A DNA stretch of 64,000 nt from positions 1-64,000 of the forward strand of contig NZ_JVDT01000161.1 in assembly GCF_001076885.1 (NCBI RefSeq), in the 5' to 3' direction. Below are positions 16,571 to 25,970 of the stretch, in pieces. This DNA is from Bacillus sp. 522_BSPC (GTDB lineage Bacteria; Bacillota; Bacilli; Bacillales; Cytobacillaceae). Position 1 is the first letter of the stretch; every line of letters begins with the position of its first letter. Made by a program: the position numbers and the translations under genes. The notes under the pieces are model-generated. The model was not told the DNA's origin. It made no database searches and worked only from the letters and a program-made list of their open reading frames with translations.

Positions 16571-17089
16571 ATGAGTAAGAAAATTGCTACTTTAATTACT
16601 GATATGTTTGAGGATTCTGAGTACACAGAACCAGCTAAGGCATATAAGGAAGCTGGACATGAAGTAGTAACAATTGAATTGGAAGCTGGTAAAACAGTAG
16701 AAGGAAAACAAAAAGAAGCGACGGTAAAAATTGATAAGGGGATTGCAGATGTGACTCCAGATGAATTCGATGCTTTATTTATCCCAGGTGGCTTTTCTCC
16801 TGATCAGCTTCGGGCAGATGATCAAGTAGTGGCCTTTACTAAAGCGTTTATGGATGCAAAGAAACCAGTCTTTGCAATCTGTCATGGCCCACAATTGCTT
16901 ATTACAGCAAAAACGTTAGAGGGTAGAAATGCTACTGGCTATAAATCCATTAAAGTGGACATGGAGTATGCAGGTGCAACCTTTAAGGATGAAGAAGTAG
17001 TCGTGTGTGGCGATCAATTAGTGACAAGTAGAACGCCAGAGGATATACCAGCATTTACTAGAGAGTCTCTAAAGCTTTTAAATAAATAA
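16571..17089 (+). CDS. yfkM: DJ-1/PfpI-family protein, YfkM-like
   Basis: A 172-residue class-I glutamine-amidotransferase-like protein. The nucleophile cysteine sits in FAICHGPQLL (Cys104), with an acidic partner early in the chain (FEDSEYTEP). Members act as general stress proteins, glyoxalases/deglycases or peptidases; which applies here cannot be told. B. subtilis yfkM is a general-stress gene found near treR, so the placement fits. The ATG at 16571 has AAGGAG nine bases upstream; that at 16562 is too close to it. Confidence 0.85.
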   Translation: MSKKIATLITDMFEDSEYTEPAKAYKEAGHEVVTIELEAGKTVEGKQKEATVKIDKGIADVTPDEFDALFIPGGFSPDQLRADDQVVAFTKAFMDAKKPVFAICHGPQLLITAKTLEGRNATGYKSIKVDMEYAGATFKDEEVVVCGDQLVTSRTPEDIPAFTRESLKLLNK

Positions 17090-17104
17090 GGAAAGTAAGA
17101 TAGG

Positions 17105-17187
17105 CAGGGTCTATACGTACACCTTTTCATGATAGGGAGAATATAATCTTTTATCATGAGTTGGAGTAGGTATAGGCTCTTTTTTTG
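17105..17187 (+). terminator. Terminator after the PfpI gene
   Basis: Nested stems (TCTATAC/GTATAGG outside, TCATGATA/TATCATGA inside) are followed by eight T. Confidence 0.7.
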
Positions 17188-17363
17188 TGTTAACCTTAAG
17201 GAGAACCATTGTACTTTTGTCTCCTTTGCAGTAAATTACATTCTCACTTATAAGTAGCATGCTTAATAAAACCGCAAATAGGAAGAGGATATATTAGGGG
17301 AAATAGATAAAACCCTAACTTTTAATCCTTAGCGGTAACTTTAGATAGAAAGAAGGATTGAAA

Positions 17364-18116
17364 ATGATTGTTTTAAAATCGAAACGAGAAATAGAACAAA
17401 TGAAGAAGGCAGGCGAGATTCTGGTTGGTTGTCATAAAATGATTGCTAAGCTTGTAAGACCAGGAATTACTACTTTTGAAATTGATCAAAAGGTAGAAGA
17501 ATATTTAGCGGAAAAAGGGGCAACGCCTGAGCAAAAAGGGTATCGTGATTACGCATATGCAACTTGTGCAAGTATAAATGACGAGATTTGTCATGGCTTT
17601 CCAAGGAAAGAACCACTGAAAAAAGGGGATATTGTAACAATTGACATGGTTGTTAATTATAATGGAGCATTGGCCGATTCCGCATGGACATATGCGGTTG
17701 GAGAAGTATCAGCAGAGCTACAGAAATTAATGGATGTAACAAAAAAGGCATTGTATATAGGGATTGAACAAGCAAAACCAGGAAATCGAATCGGAGATAT
17801 TGGATTCGCAATTCAACAGTATGTAGAGGAACAAGGACTTTCTGTTGTACGAGACTTTATCGGCCATGGCATTGGAAAAGTAATTCATGAAAAACCAGAA
17901 GTTCCTCATTTCGGGTTAGCGGGAAAAGGGCCACGTATAAAAGAAGGCATGGTATTCACAATCGAACCTATGGTCAATATTGGTGATTATAAAATGAAAA
18001 TGGATAACAATGGCTGGACAGCAAGGACGATGGATGGCAAGCACTCTGCACAATATGAACATACGATTGCCATTACAAAAGAAGGACCTGTGATACTTAC
18101 AGATCAAGATGCTTGA
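17364..18116 (+). CDS. map: Methionine aminopeptidase, type I
   Basis: Removes the initiator methionine from nascent proteins. The 250-residue protein has the pita-bread fold motifs: INDEICHGFP near 79, DMVVNYNGALADSAWTY near 100 (metal aspartates), FIGHGIGKVIHEKPEVPHFG near 170 (metal histidine), MVFTIEPMV near 200 and YEHTIAIT near 235 (metal glutamates). It is a stand-alone gene, not next to secY-adk, so it is probably the second methionine aminopeptidase (B. subtilis YflG/MapB). AGAAGGA precedes the ATG; an in-frame TTG at 17358 is less likely. Confidence 0.93.
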   Translation: MIVLKSKREIEQMKKAGEILVGCHKMIAKLVRPGITTFEIDQKVEEYLAEKGATPEQKGYRDYAYATCASINDEICHGFPRKEPLKKGDIVTIDMVVNYNGALADSAWTYAVGEVSAELQKLMDVTKKALYIGIEQAKPGNRIGDIGFAIQQYVEEQGLSVVRDFIGHGIGKVIHEKPEVPHFGLAGKGPRIKEGMVFTIEPMVNIGDYKMKMDNNGWTARTMDGKHSAQYEHTIAITKEGPVILTDQDA

Positions 18117-18186
18117 TCTGTAAAAGCTACATATGAGAAGGCAAAAAACAATTGTTAATCTCTTGTGAGTTAAAATGAACTGGCTA

Positions 18187-18227
18187 AAAACAATAATCAG
18201 TGAGATGTGTCCACTGATTATTGTTTT
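18187..18227. terminator. Bidirectional terminator map/yfkK
   Basis: AAAACAATAATCAGTG and CACTGATTATTGTTTT are perfect 16-bp arms between convergent genes. Confidence 0.9.
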
Positions 18228-18240
18228 CTTTATAGGTAAA

Positions 18241-18465
18241 TTATTGCTTACGCAAGTTTCCTAATTCTTCAGCAATTGCCTGCATTTCATTTGGACTAAA
18301 AGAATCTCTTTTCATGACATGTTCATAAATTTCTTTAATTTCATCATAAAGATCTTCATCAAAATGAGTGGATTTAATGGCGCCGATGTTTAAAACCTTT
18401 AGCTTTTCTTTTATTTTTTCAATCATGAAATTTACGTTTTCTGTCGTTTTATTATCTAAATTCAT
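18241..18465 (-). CDS. yfkK: UPF0435/DUF1128 family protein
   Basis: A 74-residue, all-helical, charged cytoplasmic protein matching B. subtilis YfkK: a MIEKIKEKLKVLNIGAIK core, then YDEIKEIYEHVMKRDSFSPNEMQAIAEELG. The function is unknown. AGGGGAAAGGT precedes the ATG. It is divergent from yfkJ, as in B. subtilis. Confidence 0.88.
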   Translation of the reverse strand: MNLDNKTTENVNFMIEKIKEKLKVLNIGAIKSTHFDEDLYDEIKEIYEHVMKRDSFSPNEMQAIAEELGNLRKQ

Positions 18466-18619
18466 ACCTTTCCCCTTTCTTGGACAATAAAGTTGTTCTA
18501 TTCATCTTTTCATGCAAACATAGAAATGTCAATATAGAGTATTAATCGCCAAAATAGATTGGTTATAATTACTTTAAAAGTAATCAAGTATGTAAATACA
18601 AAAATGGAGGAAAATAAAA

Positions 18620-19093
18620 ATGAAAGTACGTGTTTTATTTATTTGCTTAGGAAATATTTGTCGCTCCCCAATGGCTGAGGCTGTATTTCGTGATTTAGTG
18701 GAAAAAGAAGGATTACAAGAAAAGATTGTTTGCGATTCAGCTGGAACAGGCGGATGGCATATTGGAAATCCGCCTCATCATGGAACAAGAGATATCTTAA
18801 AAGTAAATAAAATTAAGGATACGGGCATATTTGCTCGTCAATTAGAGGAAAAGGATTTAGAAGATTATGATTATCTAATTGCAATGGATAACAGTAATAT
18901 TGCAAACATTAGAAAGCTAAATGAAATGTTAGATTATACAAAGGTTCGACTATTAATGGATTATACGCACCATGCTGTGGGAAAAGAAGTACCAGATCCG
19001 TATTATACGGGCAATTTTGAAGAAGTTTTTGCGTTAGTGAAGGATGGCTGTGAAGGTTTGTTACAAGATATAAAAAATAAGTATGGCTTGTAA
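18620..19093 (+). CDS. yfkJ: Low-molecular-weight protein-tyrosine phosphatase
   Basis: Cytoplasmic phosphatase of the arsenate-reductase-like fold. The phosphate loop CLGNICRSP has the nucleophile Cys9 and Arg15; the general acid is in DPYYTG near residue 125. At 157 residues it is full-length. In B. subtilis YfkJ acts on protein tyrosine phosphate (and phosphoarginine for a related enzyme), linked to stress resistance. GGAGG lies eight bases before the ATG. First gene of a yfkJ-yfkI-yfkH group. Confidence 0.92.
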   Translation: MKVRVLFICLGNICRSPMAEAVFRDLVEKEGLQEKIVCDSAGTGGWHIGNPPHHGTRDILKVNKIKDTGIFARQLEEKDLEDYDYLIAMDNSNIANIRKLNEMLDYTKVRLLMDYTHHAVGKEVPDPYYTGNFEEVFALVKDGCEGLLQDIKNKYGL

Positions 19094-19145
19094 TCAAATC
19101 AATTCCATCCTTCATTGATTAAAAAAAGAAGGGTGGAACTAGTGG

Positions 19146-19520
19146 ATGAAAATGAGTATATCAAAAGGACTTTTTATCGGGAGCCTTATTGGAACAGCCA
19201 TAAGTCTATTGGACAAGCATACAAGGCAAAATGCCGTTACGAATATGCAGCATGCAAAAGATGTGGTAACGGATTATGAGCATATGACAACTAGCCTTAA
19301 TAGTACTGCGGAAAAAATAAAAAGAACAGCTGTGAAAATTTCGGATGATGCAGTTTTTGTAAAGAAGCAATTGGAAGAATTAAAAGGGATAACACCAGTA
19401 GTAGCAGGCATCATTCACGATACGAAGGAAGCATTTTTCAATGGTGACACGAGAAATCAGGAAAGAAAGCTTGTTTCTAGCATTAACTATATACCTGAGA
19501 CAGGATCAGAAAGAAGATAA
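19146..19520 (+). CDS. yfkI: YtxH-like small membrane protein
   Basis: A 124-residue protein with one glycine-rich hydrophobic N-terminal segment (GLFIGSLIGTAISLLD) followed by a long helical charged part, the layout of YtxH-type general-stress proteins. Position between yfkJ and yfkH matches B. subtilis yfkI. The exact role is unknown. Either ATG 19146 or ATG 19152 could be the start; the ribosome binding site (AAGGGTGG) does not decide. Confidence 0.75.
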   Translation: MKMSISKGLFIGSLIGTAISLLDKHTRQNAVTNMQHAKDVVTDYEHMTTSLNSTAEKIKRTAVKISDDAVFVKKQLEELKGITPVVAGIIHDTKEAFFNGDTRNQERKLVSSINYIPETGSERR

Positions 19521-19601
19521 TATTTTAGAGAATTGTTCTCCTCCTTGCATTTGTTACTAAAATATAAGGGGAGTAATACTCGAGGGAAAAGGTTTAGATG
19601 T

Positions 19602-19645
19602 GCCTAAATGATAGGGAAATCGCTATTTCAATCTATCATTTAGGC
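19602..19645. terminator. Strong hairpin between yfkI and yfkH
   Basis: GCCTAAATGATAG and its exact complement (13 bp) enclose 18 bases. A pyrimidine-rich stretch follows. It may end yfkJI transcription. Confidence 0.65.
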
Positions 19646-19775
19646 CTGTATGTTTGCCCAGTTTTTCTTCCTTTTCTCCTTAATAGATGCCTTTTTTTAT
19701 CAGTGCCATATGTTTTAATAGGGCTGTAAAGGGCAATAGACATACATAAAAGAACTGTTAGGACGGTGATTTTGT

Positions 19776-20597
19776 ATGGGAGAGGTCATTCCATTTATAA
19801 AGGTTCTCATCAAGAAAATCCAACAAGATAGTGTATTTGATCTTGCAGCACAGTTATCCTATTATTTTCTCTTATCTATTTTTCCGTTACTTATTTTTGT
19901 TATGACGCTCCTACCCTATCTACCGATATCAAAGGAAGACTTATTAGGAGTAGTCGATGGTTTTGCACCTGGAGATATCATGGATACGATTGAAACAAAT
20001 ATCGATCAAGTGTTGAGTAGAAATGTTAGTCTTTTATCATTCGGTATTATTGCAACAATATGGTCTGCTTCTAATGGATTAAATGCTATCGTAAAGGCAC
20101 TAAATAAAGCCTATGATGTCGAAGAAACTAGATCTTTTATTGTTGCAAGGGGAATGTCTATTTTATTGACGCTTGGGATGATTGCAGTAGTGGTAGTAGC
20201 TTTACTGTTACCTGTGTTTGGAGAACAAATAGGGATGTTTTTATTTTCCCAATTTGACTTAACAGAAGAATTCTTATCGATGTGGAACACATTAAGGTTT
20301 CTTGCTTCTCCAATCATTTTATTTATTGTGTTTCTTGCTCTTTATTGGGTTGCTCCCAATAAGAGACTTAGATGTATTTCTGCTATTCCCGGAGCCATTT
20401 TCGCAGCGATTGGTTGGGTTCTTGCTTCTTTAGCGTTTTCCTATTATGTAGGTAACTTTAGTAATTATTCGGCGACATATGGAAGTATTGGAACGATTAT
20501 TGTTCTAATGATTTGGTTTTATATAACAGGAATCATCATTATATTAGGTGGCGAAATTAATGCCTACTTCACCGAGAGAAAGAAAGAGCCTTGTTAA
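19776..20597 (+). CDS. yfkH: YihY/BrkB-family membrane protein
   Basis: A 273-residue integral membrane protein with about six membrane segments. The family, once wrongly named ribonuclease BN, has conserved LAAQLSYYFLLSIFPLL at residues ~22-38 and a GGEINAYF motif at the C-terminus, both visible. Function is not known; an exporter or envelope role is usual speculation. GGTGA is upstream of the ATG. It follows yfkJ and yfkI as in B. subtilis. Confidence 0.88.
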   Translation: MGEVIPFIKVLIKKIQQDSVFDLAAQLSYYFLLSIFPLLIFVMTLLPYLPISKEDLLGVVDGFAPGDIMDTIETNIDQVLSRNVSLLSFGIIATIWSASNGLNAIVKALNKAYDVEETRSFIVARGMSILLTLGMIAVVVVALLLPVFGEQIGMFLFSQFDLTEEFLSMWNTLRFLASPIILFIVFLALYWVAPNKRLRCISAIPGAIFAAIGWVLASLAFSYYVGNFSNYSATYGSIGTIIVLMIWFYITGIIIILGGEINAYFTERKKEPC

Positions 20598-20681
20598 TGG
20601 TATCCGTTTTTTACCTTTATAAAAGGAGGCAATCGGAACAAACTATTAGAGGGGAAAACATTAAATAAGGGGGAACTTAGA

Positions 20682-20786
20682 ATGACAAAGCATACAAAAA
20701 AAGATGGCGGTACTAAACAAAAAGGAAAAAGCAAGCCGAAGCATAAAACATCTGGATCTGCCAACGGGCAAAACGGCTATCACTAA
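20682..20786 (+). CDS. Small basic hydrophilic protein
   Basis: A 34-residue Lys/Gly-rich peptide (starts MTKHTKKDGGTKQKGK). It has a good AAGGGGG ribosome binding site ten bases before the ATG and a strong terminator directly after the stop, so it is very likely expressed. It looks like the minor small acid-soluble spore protein class, but I cannot place it in a named family. Confidence 0.65.
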   Translation: MTKHTKKDGGTKQKGKSKPKHKTSGSANGQNGYH

Positions 20787-20787
20787 C

Positions 20788-20836
20788 TAAAAGAACTCCC
20801 ATTATAGTATTCACTATGATGGGAGTTCTTTTAGAT
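20788..20836. terminator. Terminator after the small basic protein
   Basis: CTAAAAGAACTCCCAT and ATGGGAGTTCTTTTAG form a 16-bp stem. Confidence 0.9.
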
Positions 20837-20950
20837 TAACAGGCGGAACTTTTCTTTAAAGTATTATAAGAAGAGCCTTAAGGGTATCGTTCTGATGAAT
20901 TTTGCTCCATCGAATCCATATTGAAATTCGTCTCTTTAGAGCTGTTTGTA

Positions 20951-22882
20951 TTAACTTTTTAACAACCGCAAGCTATTCAAAATAACCAAGATTGTACTTC
21001 CTTCATGTCCAATCACTCCAAAAGGAAGGGCAACGACTTGTAAGAAGTTCGAAACGATAAGAAGCATGATAACAGAGATAGAGAAGATAATATTCTGTTT
21101 AATAATTCGATTCATTCGTTTGGATAGATGAATCGCTTCTGCAATACGTGGTAAATCATTTTTCATTAATACGACATCTGCGGTCTCTAAGGCAACATCT
21201 GTTCCTTCTCCCATCGCAATCCCTACATTTGCTGTTGCAAGCGCTGGCGCATCATTAATTCCATCTCCTACCATTGCAACGATACCATATTTCTCTTTCA
21301 ACTCTTTAATGGAAGTTACCTTCTTTTCTGGTAGGCATTCAGCAATATATTCATTAACATTGCTTTCGTTGGAAATGGCTTTGGCCGTTTTTTCGCTATC
21401 TCCTGTAATCATAACAGTATAAATACCGTTTTGCTTTAAGTGTTCAATTGCTTTTTTCGACTCTTTTCGGACTATATCCTTTAAGGCAATCAACGCTATT
21501 ATTTCGTCATTTCGCTGGACAAATACAGCGGTTTTTCCTTCTTCTGATAACTGATTAAATATTTCATTCTGGAAATTTTTTGCTTCTTTTTCTCCTACAA
21601 AAGCAGCTTTCCCTATTCGCCATTCTGCATTATCCATTTTTGCAGTAACACCCCAGCCGGAATTATCCTGAATGCTTTCAGGCTGTTTTAAAGGTTCTTT
21701 ATATTTCTGCTCAGCGTATCGAACAATTGCTTTTGCTAAAGGGTGGTTCGAATGGCTTTCAATGCTAGCTGTTAATTGGATAATTTCTTTTTCTGAATAT
21801 TCGTCATGAACAATCACATTTGTTACGACAGGCATCCCTTTTGTTAACGTTCCTGTTTTATCAAAAGCGATTGCTCTTACATGGCCAAGATTTTCTAGAT
21901 GAACCCCACCTTTAAAAAGGATTCCTGCTCTTGCTCCGTTTGATATCGCAGCAAGGGTAGCTGGCATAATGCTTGCCACTAATGCACAAGGTGATGCTAC
22001 AACTAAGAAAATCATTGCTCGGTAGAACGTTTCATTCCAAGACCAACCTAGAAAAAAATGAGGAAGGAACGTAAGTAGGACAACAATTGACAACACTATT
22101 TTGACATAGGCGCCTTCAAATTTTTCGATAAATGCTTGAGAAGGCGACTTTTCACTTTGAGCAGATTGAATTAATGTAATAATCTTTTGGAATAGTGTTT
22201 CATCTGCATGTTTTGTAAGTATCACAGTAATAGATCCACTTAAATTTACCGTACCTGCAAACACCTCATCATTTATTTCCTTTGTTAACGGAATCGATTC
22301 GCCTGTAATGGCTGCTTCATCTATGGCAGTTGTTCCTTTCGCAATTTTACCATCAACCGGGATTCTTTCACCTGGTTTAATTAAAATAGTGTCTGAGACG
22401 GTAAGAGAGGAAACAGGAACTATTTCTTCGCGACCATCAGGATGTATTTTTACTGCTTCCTCAGGCTGTAAATTCATGAGCGCAGATATTTCCTTGTTGC
22501 TTTTATTCATTGTATATGTCTCTAACGCACCGCTTACAGCAAAGATAAAGATTAGTATGGCTCCTTCTGCCCAATAGCCGATAAGACATGAGCCAATCGC
22601 TGCAAAGATCATCAACATTTCCACATTTAATTCTTTATTTGCAATTGTCTCTTCGATACCTTCCTTTGCTTTGGCATAACCACCAATCACAAAAGCGAGC
22701 AAGTATAAAGCGATAGATAGATGCGAATAATCCAAGTGGTTTAAGATCCATCCTATCAAAATAAAAATTCCACTTGTCCCAGCAGCAATAAGTTCGAGAT
22801 GGGGAGCTAGCTTTGCAAATAAAGATGGCTTCACTTCTAAAGTTGATTGTACGAAGGATTTTAATTCAGTTTCTGTGGACAT
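20951..22882 (-). CDS. pfeT: P1B-4-type metal-transporting ATPase (PfeT/ZosA-like)
   Basis: A 643-residue P-type ATPase lacking an N-terminal metal-binding domain. The membrane metal site is SPCALV (near residue 296) in place of CPC, the mark of the P1B-4 group. DKTGT near 340 holds the phosphorylated aspartate, TGES the actuator motif, and GDGINDAPA the hinge. The B. subtilis homologue, first named ZosA and later PfeT, exports ferrous iron under PerR control. ATG 22882 has GGAGG eight bases upstream; the ATG at 22888 is two bases away and rejected. I see no clear PerR box in the 90 bases upstream. Confidence 0.92.
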   Translation of the reverse strand: MSTETELKSFVQSTLEVKPSLFAKLAPHLELIAAGTSGIFILIGWILNHLDYSHLSIALYLLAFVIGGYAKAKEGIEETIANKELNVEMLMIFAAIGSCLIGYWAEGAILIFIFAVSGALETYTMNKSNKEISALMNLQPEEAVKIHPDGREEIVPVSSLTVSDTILIKPGERIPVDGKIAKGTTAIDEAAITGESIPLTKEINDEVFAGTVNLSGSITVILTKHADETLFQKIITLIQSAQSEKSPSQAFIEKFEGAYVKIVLSIVVLLTFLPHFFLGWSWNETFYRAMIFLVVASPCALVASIMPATLAAISNGARAGILFKGGVHLENLGHVRAIAFDKTGTLTKGMPVVTNVIVHDEYSEKEIIQLTASIESHSNHPLAKAIVRYAEQKYKEPLKQPESIQDNSGWGVTAKMDNAEWRIGKAAFVGEKEAKNFQNEIFNQLSEEGKTAVFVQRNDEIIALIALKDIVRKESKKAIEHLKQNGIYTVMITGDSEKTAKAISNESNVNEYIAECLPEKKVTSIKELKEKYGIVAMVGDGINDAPALATANVGIAMGEGTDVALETADVVLMKNDLPRIAEAIHLSKRMNRIIKQNIIFSISVIMLLIVSNFLQVVALPFGVIGHEGSTILVILNSLRLLKS

Positions 22883-22975
22883 TTTCATTTCCTCCTTTAA
22901 ATAACTAAATATTTTTGATTTCTTTATCTCTTATTGAGAGAGAGAATCAAGTTCAATACCCTTAAAAAACACGAA

Positions 22976-23003
22976 AGCTGCCACCTAAAAAGGTGACAGC
23001 AGA
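22976..23003 (-). terminator. Terminator of the MFS gene
   Basis: On the minus strand, GCTGTCACCT and AGGTGGCAGC form a stem followed by a T-rich tail. Confidence 0.7.
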
Positions 23004-23077
23004 AAAAACAAATAGAAATAATTCTTTGATATTTAGTTGTATGTCTTTATCCTACCATATATCGTATGTGCTGAACA

Positions 23078-24253
23078 TCATTTTGCTTCTGCCAAACGAT
23101 GGTTTTTTCTTTCTTTTTTTCCAAAGATAAAAATCACCAAGCAAACAGCTAATAAGATGGTAGCTATCACTACAAAATAGCTAATATGCTGGAAATATTG
23201 AATAAATACTCCTCCTAAATAAGGGCCAATTAAACTACCGACACTAAAGGCCATACCGCATAGAAGATTTCCAGTAGGCAGTAGATTGGATGGAACTAAG
23301 TCAGTCATATAGCTAATTCCTAAAGAAAAGGTAGAGCCGACTGCCATTCCAGCAAGGAAAAGACAGATAATTAAACCGATTAAATAAGTCTCCAGGATGC
23401 TGGCAAAAGAAAAGCAGACAGTGCCGATAAATAAAATGGTTATAAGTGTCTGTCTTCTACCGAACTTATCGCTAATCATTCCTAAAGGAAGCTGAAAGAC
23501 TATTGCACCGATGGAAAAGGCAGTAAGTAAAAACGAAATTTGGACAACTGTCAATTCGATTCTCAAACCATACACTGGAAAACTTGAATTTAAGCTTGAT
23601 TCCAAAAATCCATAGGCAAGCGGTGGAAGAAAGGCAATCCAGGCATACTTCAGAGCACTGGAAAAGCGTTTCATCGTATCGATAAAGGAATTAGTTTCTA
23701 CCGTTTGCTCTGGAAAATCATTTTTAATCCATAAAATAAAGATCCATGCGATAAAGCACATAATGGATGAAAGAATGAAAGGAAGGGATTCATTAATTTT
23801 GATTAAAGGTGTTAATAATGGTCCCACTGCGAATCCTATACCAAAGAAAACCCCATATAGAGAAATATTTCGTCCCCGTTTTTCTATAGGTGATGCTGTC
23901 GTTATCCAAGTTTGTGTAGCGAAATGAAGGGCGTGGTCACCAATTCCGATACATAAACGAAGGAGGAACCAAAACCAAAAGGTCTTCCATAGTGGAAAAA
24001 GGGCTAATGAAAGGATGACAATCAAGCCGCCGAAAACAATTACAGGTTTATAGCCATATTTACGCAATGGATATTCCATAAACGGAGAAATCAGAAGAAT
24101 CCCTATATAGAGTCCCACTGCATTTAAGCCATTTAAACTAGAAGAAAGACCATCATTTTCAAAAATGACTGCTATTAATGGAAGCAGCATTCCTTGACTA
24201 AATCCAGAAATACTGACAATGCTAATTAGTACTGCAAATTTTTTACTGTTCAT
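23078..24253 (-). CDS. yfkF: Major facilitator superfamily transporter, YfkF-like
   Basis: A 391-residue transporter with twelve predicted membrane segments. The loop after segment 2 has the MFS-type EYPLRKYGYKP variant, and the second half carries the better match SDKFGRRQT (motif A). The substrate is unknown; relatives are drug or sugar exporters. The gene is divergent from chaA(yfkE), as in B. subtilis where yfkF lies next to yfkE. Confidence 0.85.
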   Translation of the reverse strand: MNSKKFAVLISIVSISGFSQGMLLPLIAVIFENDGLSSSLNGLNAVGLYIGILLISPFMEYPLRKYGYKPVIVFGGLIVILSLALFPLWKTFWFWFLLRLCIGIGDHALHFATQTWITTASPIEKRGRNISLYGVFFGIGFAVGPLLTPLIKINESLPFILSSIMCFIAWIFILWIKNDFPEQTVETNSFIDTMKRFSSALKYAWIAFLPPLAYGFLESSLNSSFPVYGLRIELTVVQISFLLTAFSIGAIVFQLPLGMISDKFGRRQTLITILFIGTVCFSFASILETYLIGLIICLFLAGMAVGSTFSLGISYMTDLVPSNLLPTGNLLCGMAFSVGSLIGPYLGGVFIQYFQHISYFVVIATILLAVCLVIFIFGKKERKNHRLAEAK

Positions 24254-24491
24254 ATTATTCTCCCCATGATTTACCTGTTGTTAATATTTAGTCTCCCTAA
24301 AAGATGTTAAATGGGATTGAACAGGATTGCAATAGATTTTTTTTGGGGAATAAGAAAGGTAATTGCGAAAAGAAAGGAAGAAACATTTTCAAGAGAATTG
24401 GTTATATTTGGGCAAAGTAGCTGTATAATAAGTTTAGCCACCAGTTAGATGGGAAATTATATGAAAGTGATAGAAGAAAGGAAGCGAAAAA

Positions 24492-25556
24492 ATGGTTAAT
24501 AAAATATTTACGATTGCAGCTTTTATTGGGGTTCCATTATCGATTATTGGTACGTTACTCCATTGGTCAAGCATTGTTATGTTTGTTATTTACTGTCTTA
24601 CAATTATTGCTTTATCTAGTTTTATGGGAAGAGCGACAGAAAGCTTAGCGATTGTTGCTGGTCCTCGAATTGGCGGATTATTAAATGCAACCTTTGGTAA
24701 TGCAGTAGAATTAATCATTGCTATATTTGCATTACGTGAAGGTTTAACAGAAGTAGTGTTGGCATCCTTAACTGGATCCGTTTTAGGGAATTTATTGCTT
24801 GTAGCAGGCTTGTCCTTCTTTATCGGGGGATTAAAGTATAAGAGACAGCAATTTAACGTTTTTGACGCTCGTCACAATTCTGGTCTATTAATTTTTGCGG
24901 TAATCGTTGCATTTGTTATTCCAGAAGTATTTACGATGAATATGAATGAAGGAAAAACACTTTCTTTGAGTATTGGAATAGCTATTATTTTGATTTTATT
25001 ATATTTAGGTGCATTATTCTTTAAACTTGTAACCCATCGTGGAGTTTATCAAGTTGAAAAGAATGGTGAAACGGAGCATGGTCATGAGGAAACTCCAGAA
25101 TGGTCTGTGAAAAAAAGCATCACCATTTTAGCAATCGCAACACTTGCTGTTGCTTATGTGTCAGAAAACTTAGTACATACCTTTGAAGTAGTAGCAGAGT
25201 CCTTTGGATGGTCAGAGTTATTTATCGGAATTATCATTGTTGCTATCGTTGGAAATGCAGCAGAACATGCTTCAGCGGTTGTAATGGCTTATAAGAACAA
25301 AATGGATATTGCTGTGGAAATCGCAATAGGATCGACGCTGCAAATTGCCATGTTTGTTGCTCCATTATTAGTGCTGATCTCTTTATTTTTCCCGAGCGGA
25401 ATGTCACTAGTATTTACCCTGCCAGAACTTATTAGTATGGTAACAGCGGTGTTATTAATGGTGAGTATTTCGAATGACGGAGAAACGAACTGGTTTGAGG
25501 GAGCAACATTATTAGCTGCTTATGCGATTATGGGAATAGGATTTTATTTGCTTTAA
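24492..25556 (+). CDS. chaA: Calcium/proton exchanger
   Basis: CAX-family antiporter that expels Ca2+ in exchange for protons across the cell membrane. It has 354 residues and eleven membrane segments. The two ion-binding alpha repeats are present: GNAVELIIAIFAL near residue 70 and GNAAEHASAVVMA near 254, each with the essential glutamate. An acidic/histidine loop between them (ETEHGHEETPE) is typical. B. subtilis YfkE is the structurally known member. A good AAAGGAAG site precedes the ATG. Confidence 0.94.
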   Translation: MVNKIFTIAAFIGVPLSIIGTLLHWSSIVMFVIYCLTIIALSSFMGRATESLAIVAGPRIGGLLNATFGNAVELIIAIFALREGLTEVVLASLTGSVLGNLLLVAGLSFFIGGLKYKRQQFNVFDARHNSGLLIFAVIVAFVIPEVFTMNMNEGKTLSLSIGIAIILILLYLGALFFKLVTHRGVYQVEKNGETEHGHEETPEWSVKKSITILAIATLAVAYVSENLVHTFEVVAESFGWSELFIGIIIVAIVGNAAEHASAVVMAYKNKMDIAVEIAIGSTLQIAMFVAPLLVLISLFFPSGMSLVFTLPELISMVTAVLLMVSISNDGETNWFEGATLLAAYAIMGIGFYLL

Positions 25557-25573
25557 AGTAGGAGAAATAACGA

Positions 25574-25610
25574 GGCCTAGCCGCTTTCTTTACAGCAGCT
25601 AGGCTTTCTT
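25574..25610 (+). terminator. Terminator of chaA
   Basis: GCCTAGCCGCT and AGCAGCTAGGC pair with one mismatch and precede TTTCTT. Confidence 0.8.
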
Positions 25611-25688
25611 GTGTAAATTTCACCTCTTATTTATACATATTAGTCTTTTTTAAGTATTTGTAGATTTAAATGATGTATAGGGAATCTA

Positions 25689-25763
25689 TCATGTCGCTTC
25701 CATCGGATCACCAACCTCTTTTCCTTTTATTGTTGAATAAAATTCTGATTGATGAATATTCAA
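25689..25763 (-). CDS. Possible 24-residue peptide
   Basis: A short frame starting TTG (MNIHQSEFYSTIKGKEVGDP...) lies downstream of a strong minus-strand promoter and an AAAGGAGG 13 bases before it. No family is known to me. It could instead be a leader or a decayed gene. Confidence 0.3.
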   Translation of the reverse strand: MNIHQSEFYSTIKGKEVGDPMEAT

Positions 25764-25835
25764 AGGTTTTTATTTTCCTCCTTTACTAAAATACAAGCGA
25801 TCCTAATAGCTACCCTCCTTTTATTTGATGCCTTT

Positions 25836-25864
25836 ATTATACCGTGAAAATAAAGAAATGTAAA
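25836..25864 (-). promoter_or_regulatory. Orphan sigma-A promoter
   Basis: On the minus strand, TTTACA and TATAAT are exactly 17 bases apart. Two AAAGGAGG-type sites follow at 25814-25822 and 25777-25784, but no normal gene does. The rest of 25611-25970 shows no other feature. Confidence 0.55.
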
Positions 25865-25970
25865 TATTCTGATTATTTTATTTTGCGAATTTTGGACAAG
25901 TTTCTTATTTCTTATGCATATGTATGAAAGTAACGATAAAAGCATGTATGAGGAAGGAGTAAAAAGGGGA

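Noticed and set aside
22890-22975. PerR or Fur box upstream of the PfeT-like ATPase
   Set aside because: A dyad around TTGATT...AATCAA is present, but it does not match TTATAATNATTATAA or the Fur consensus.
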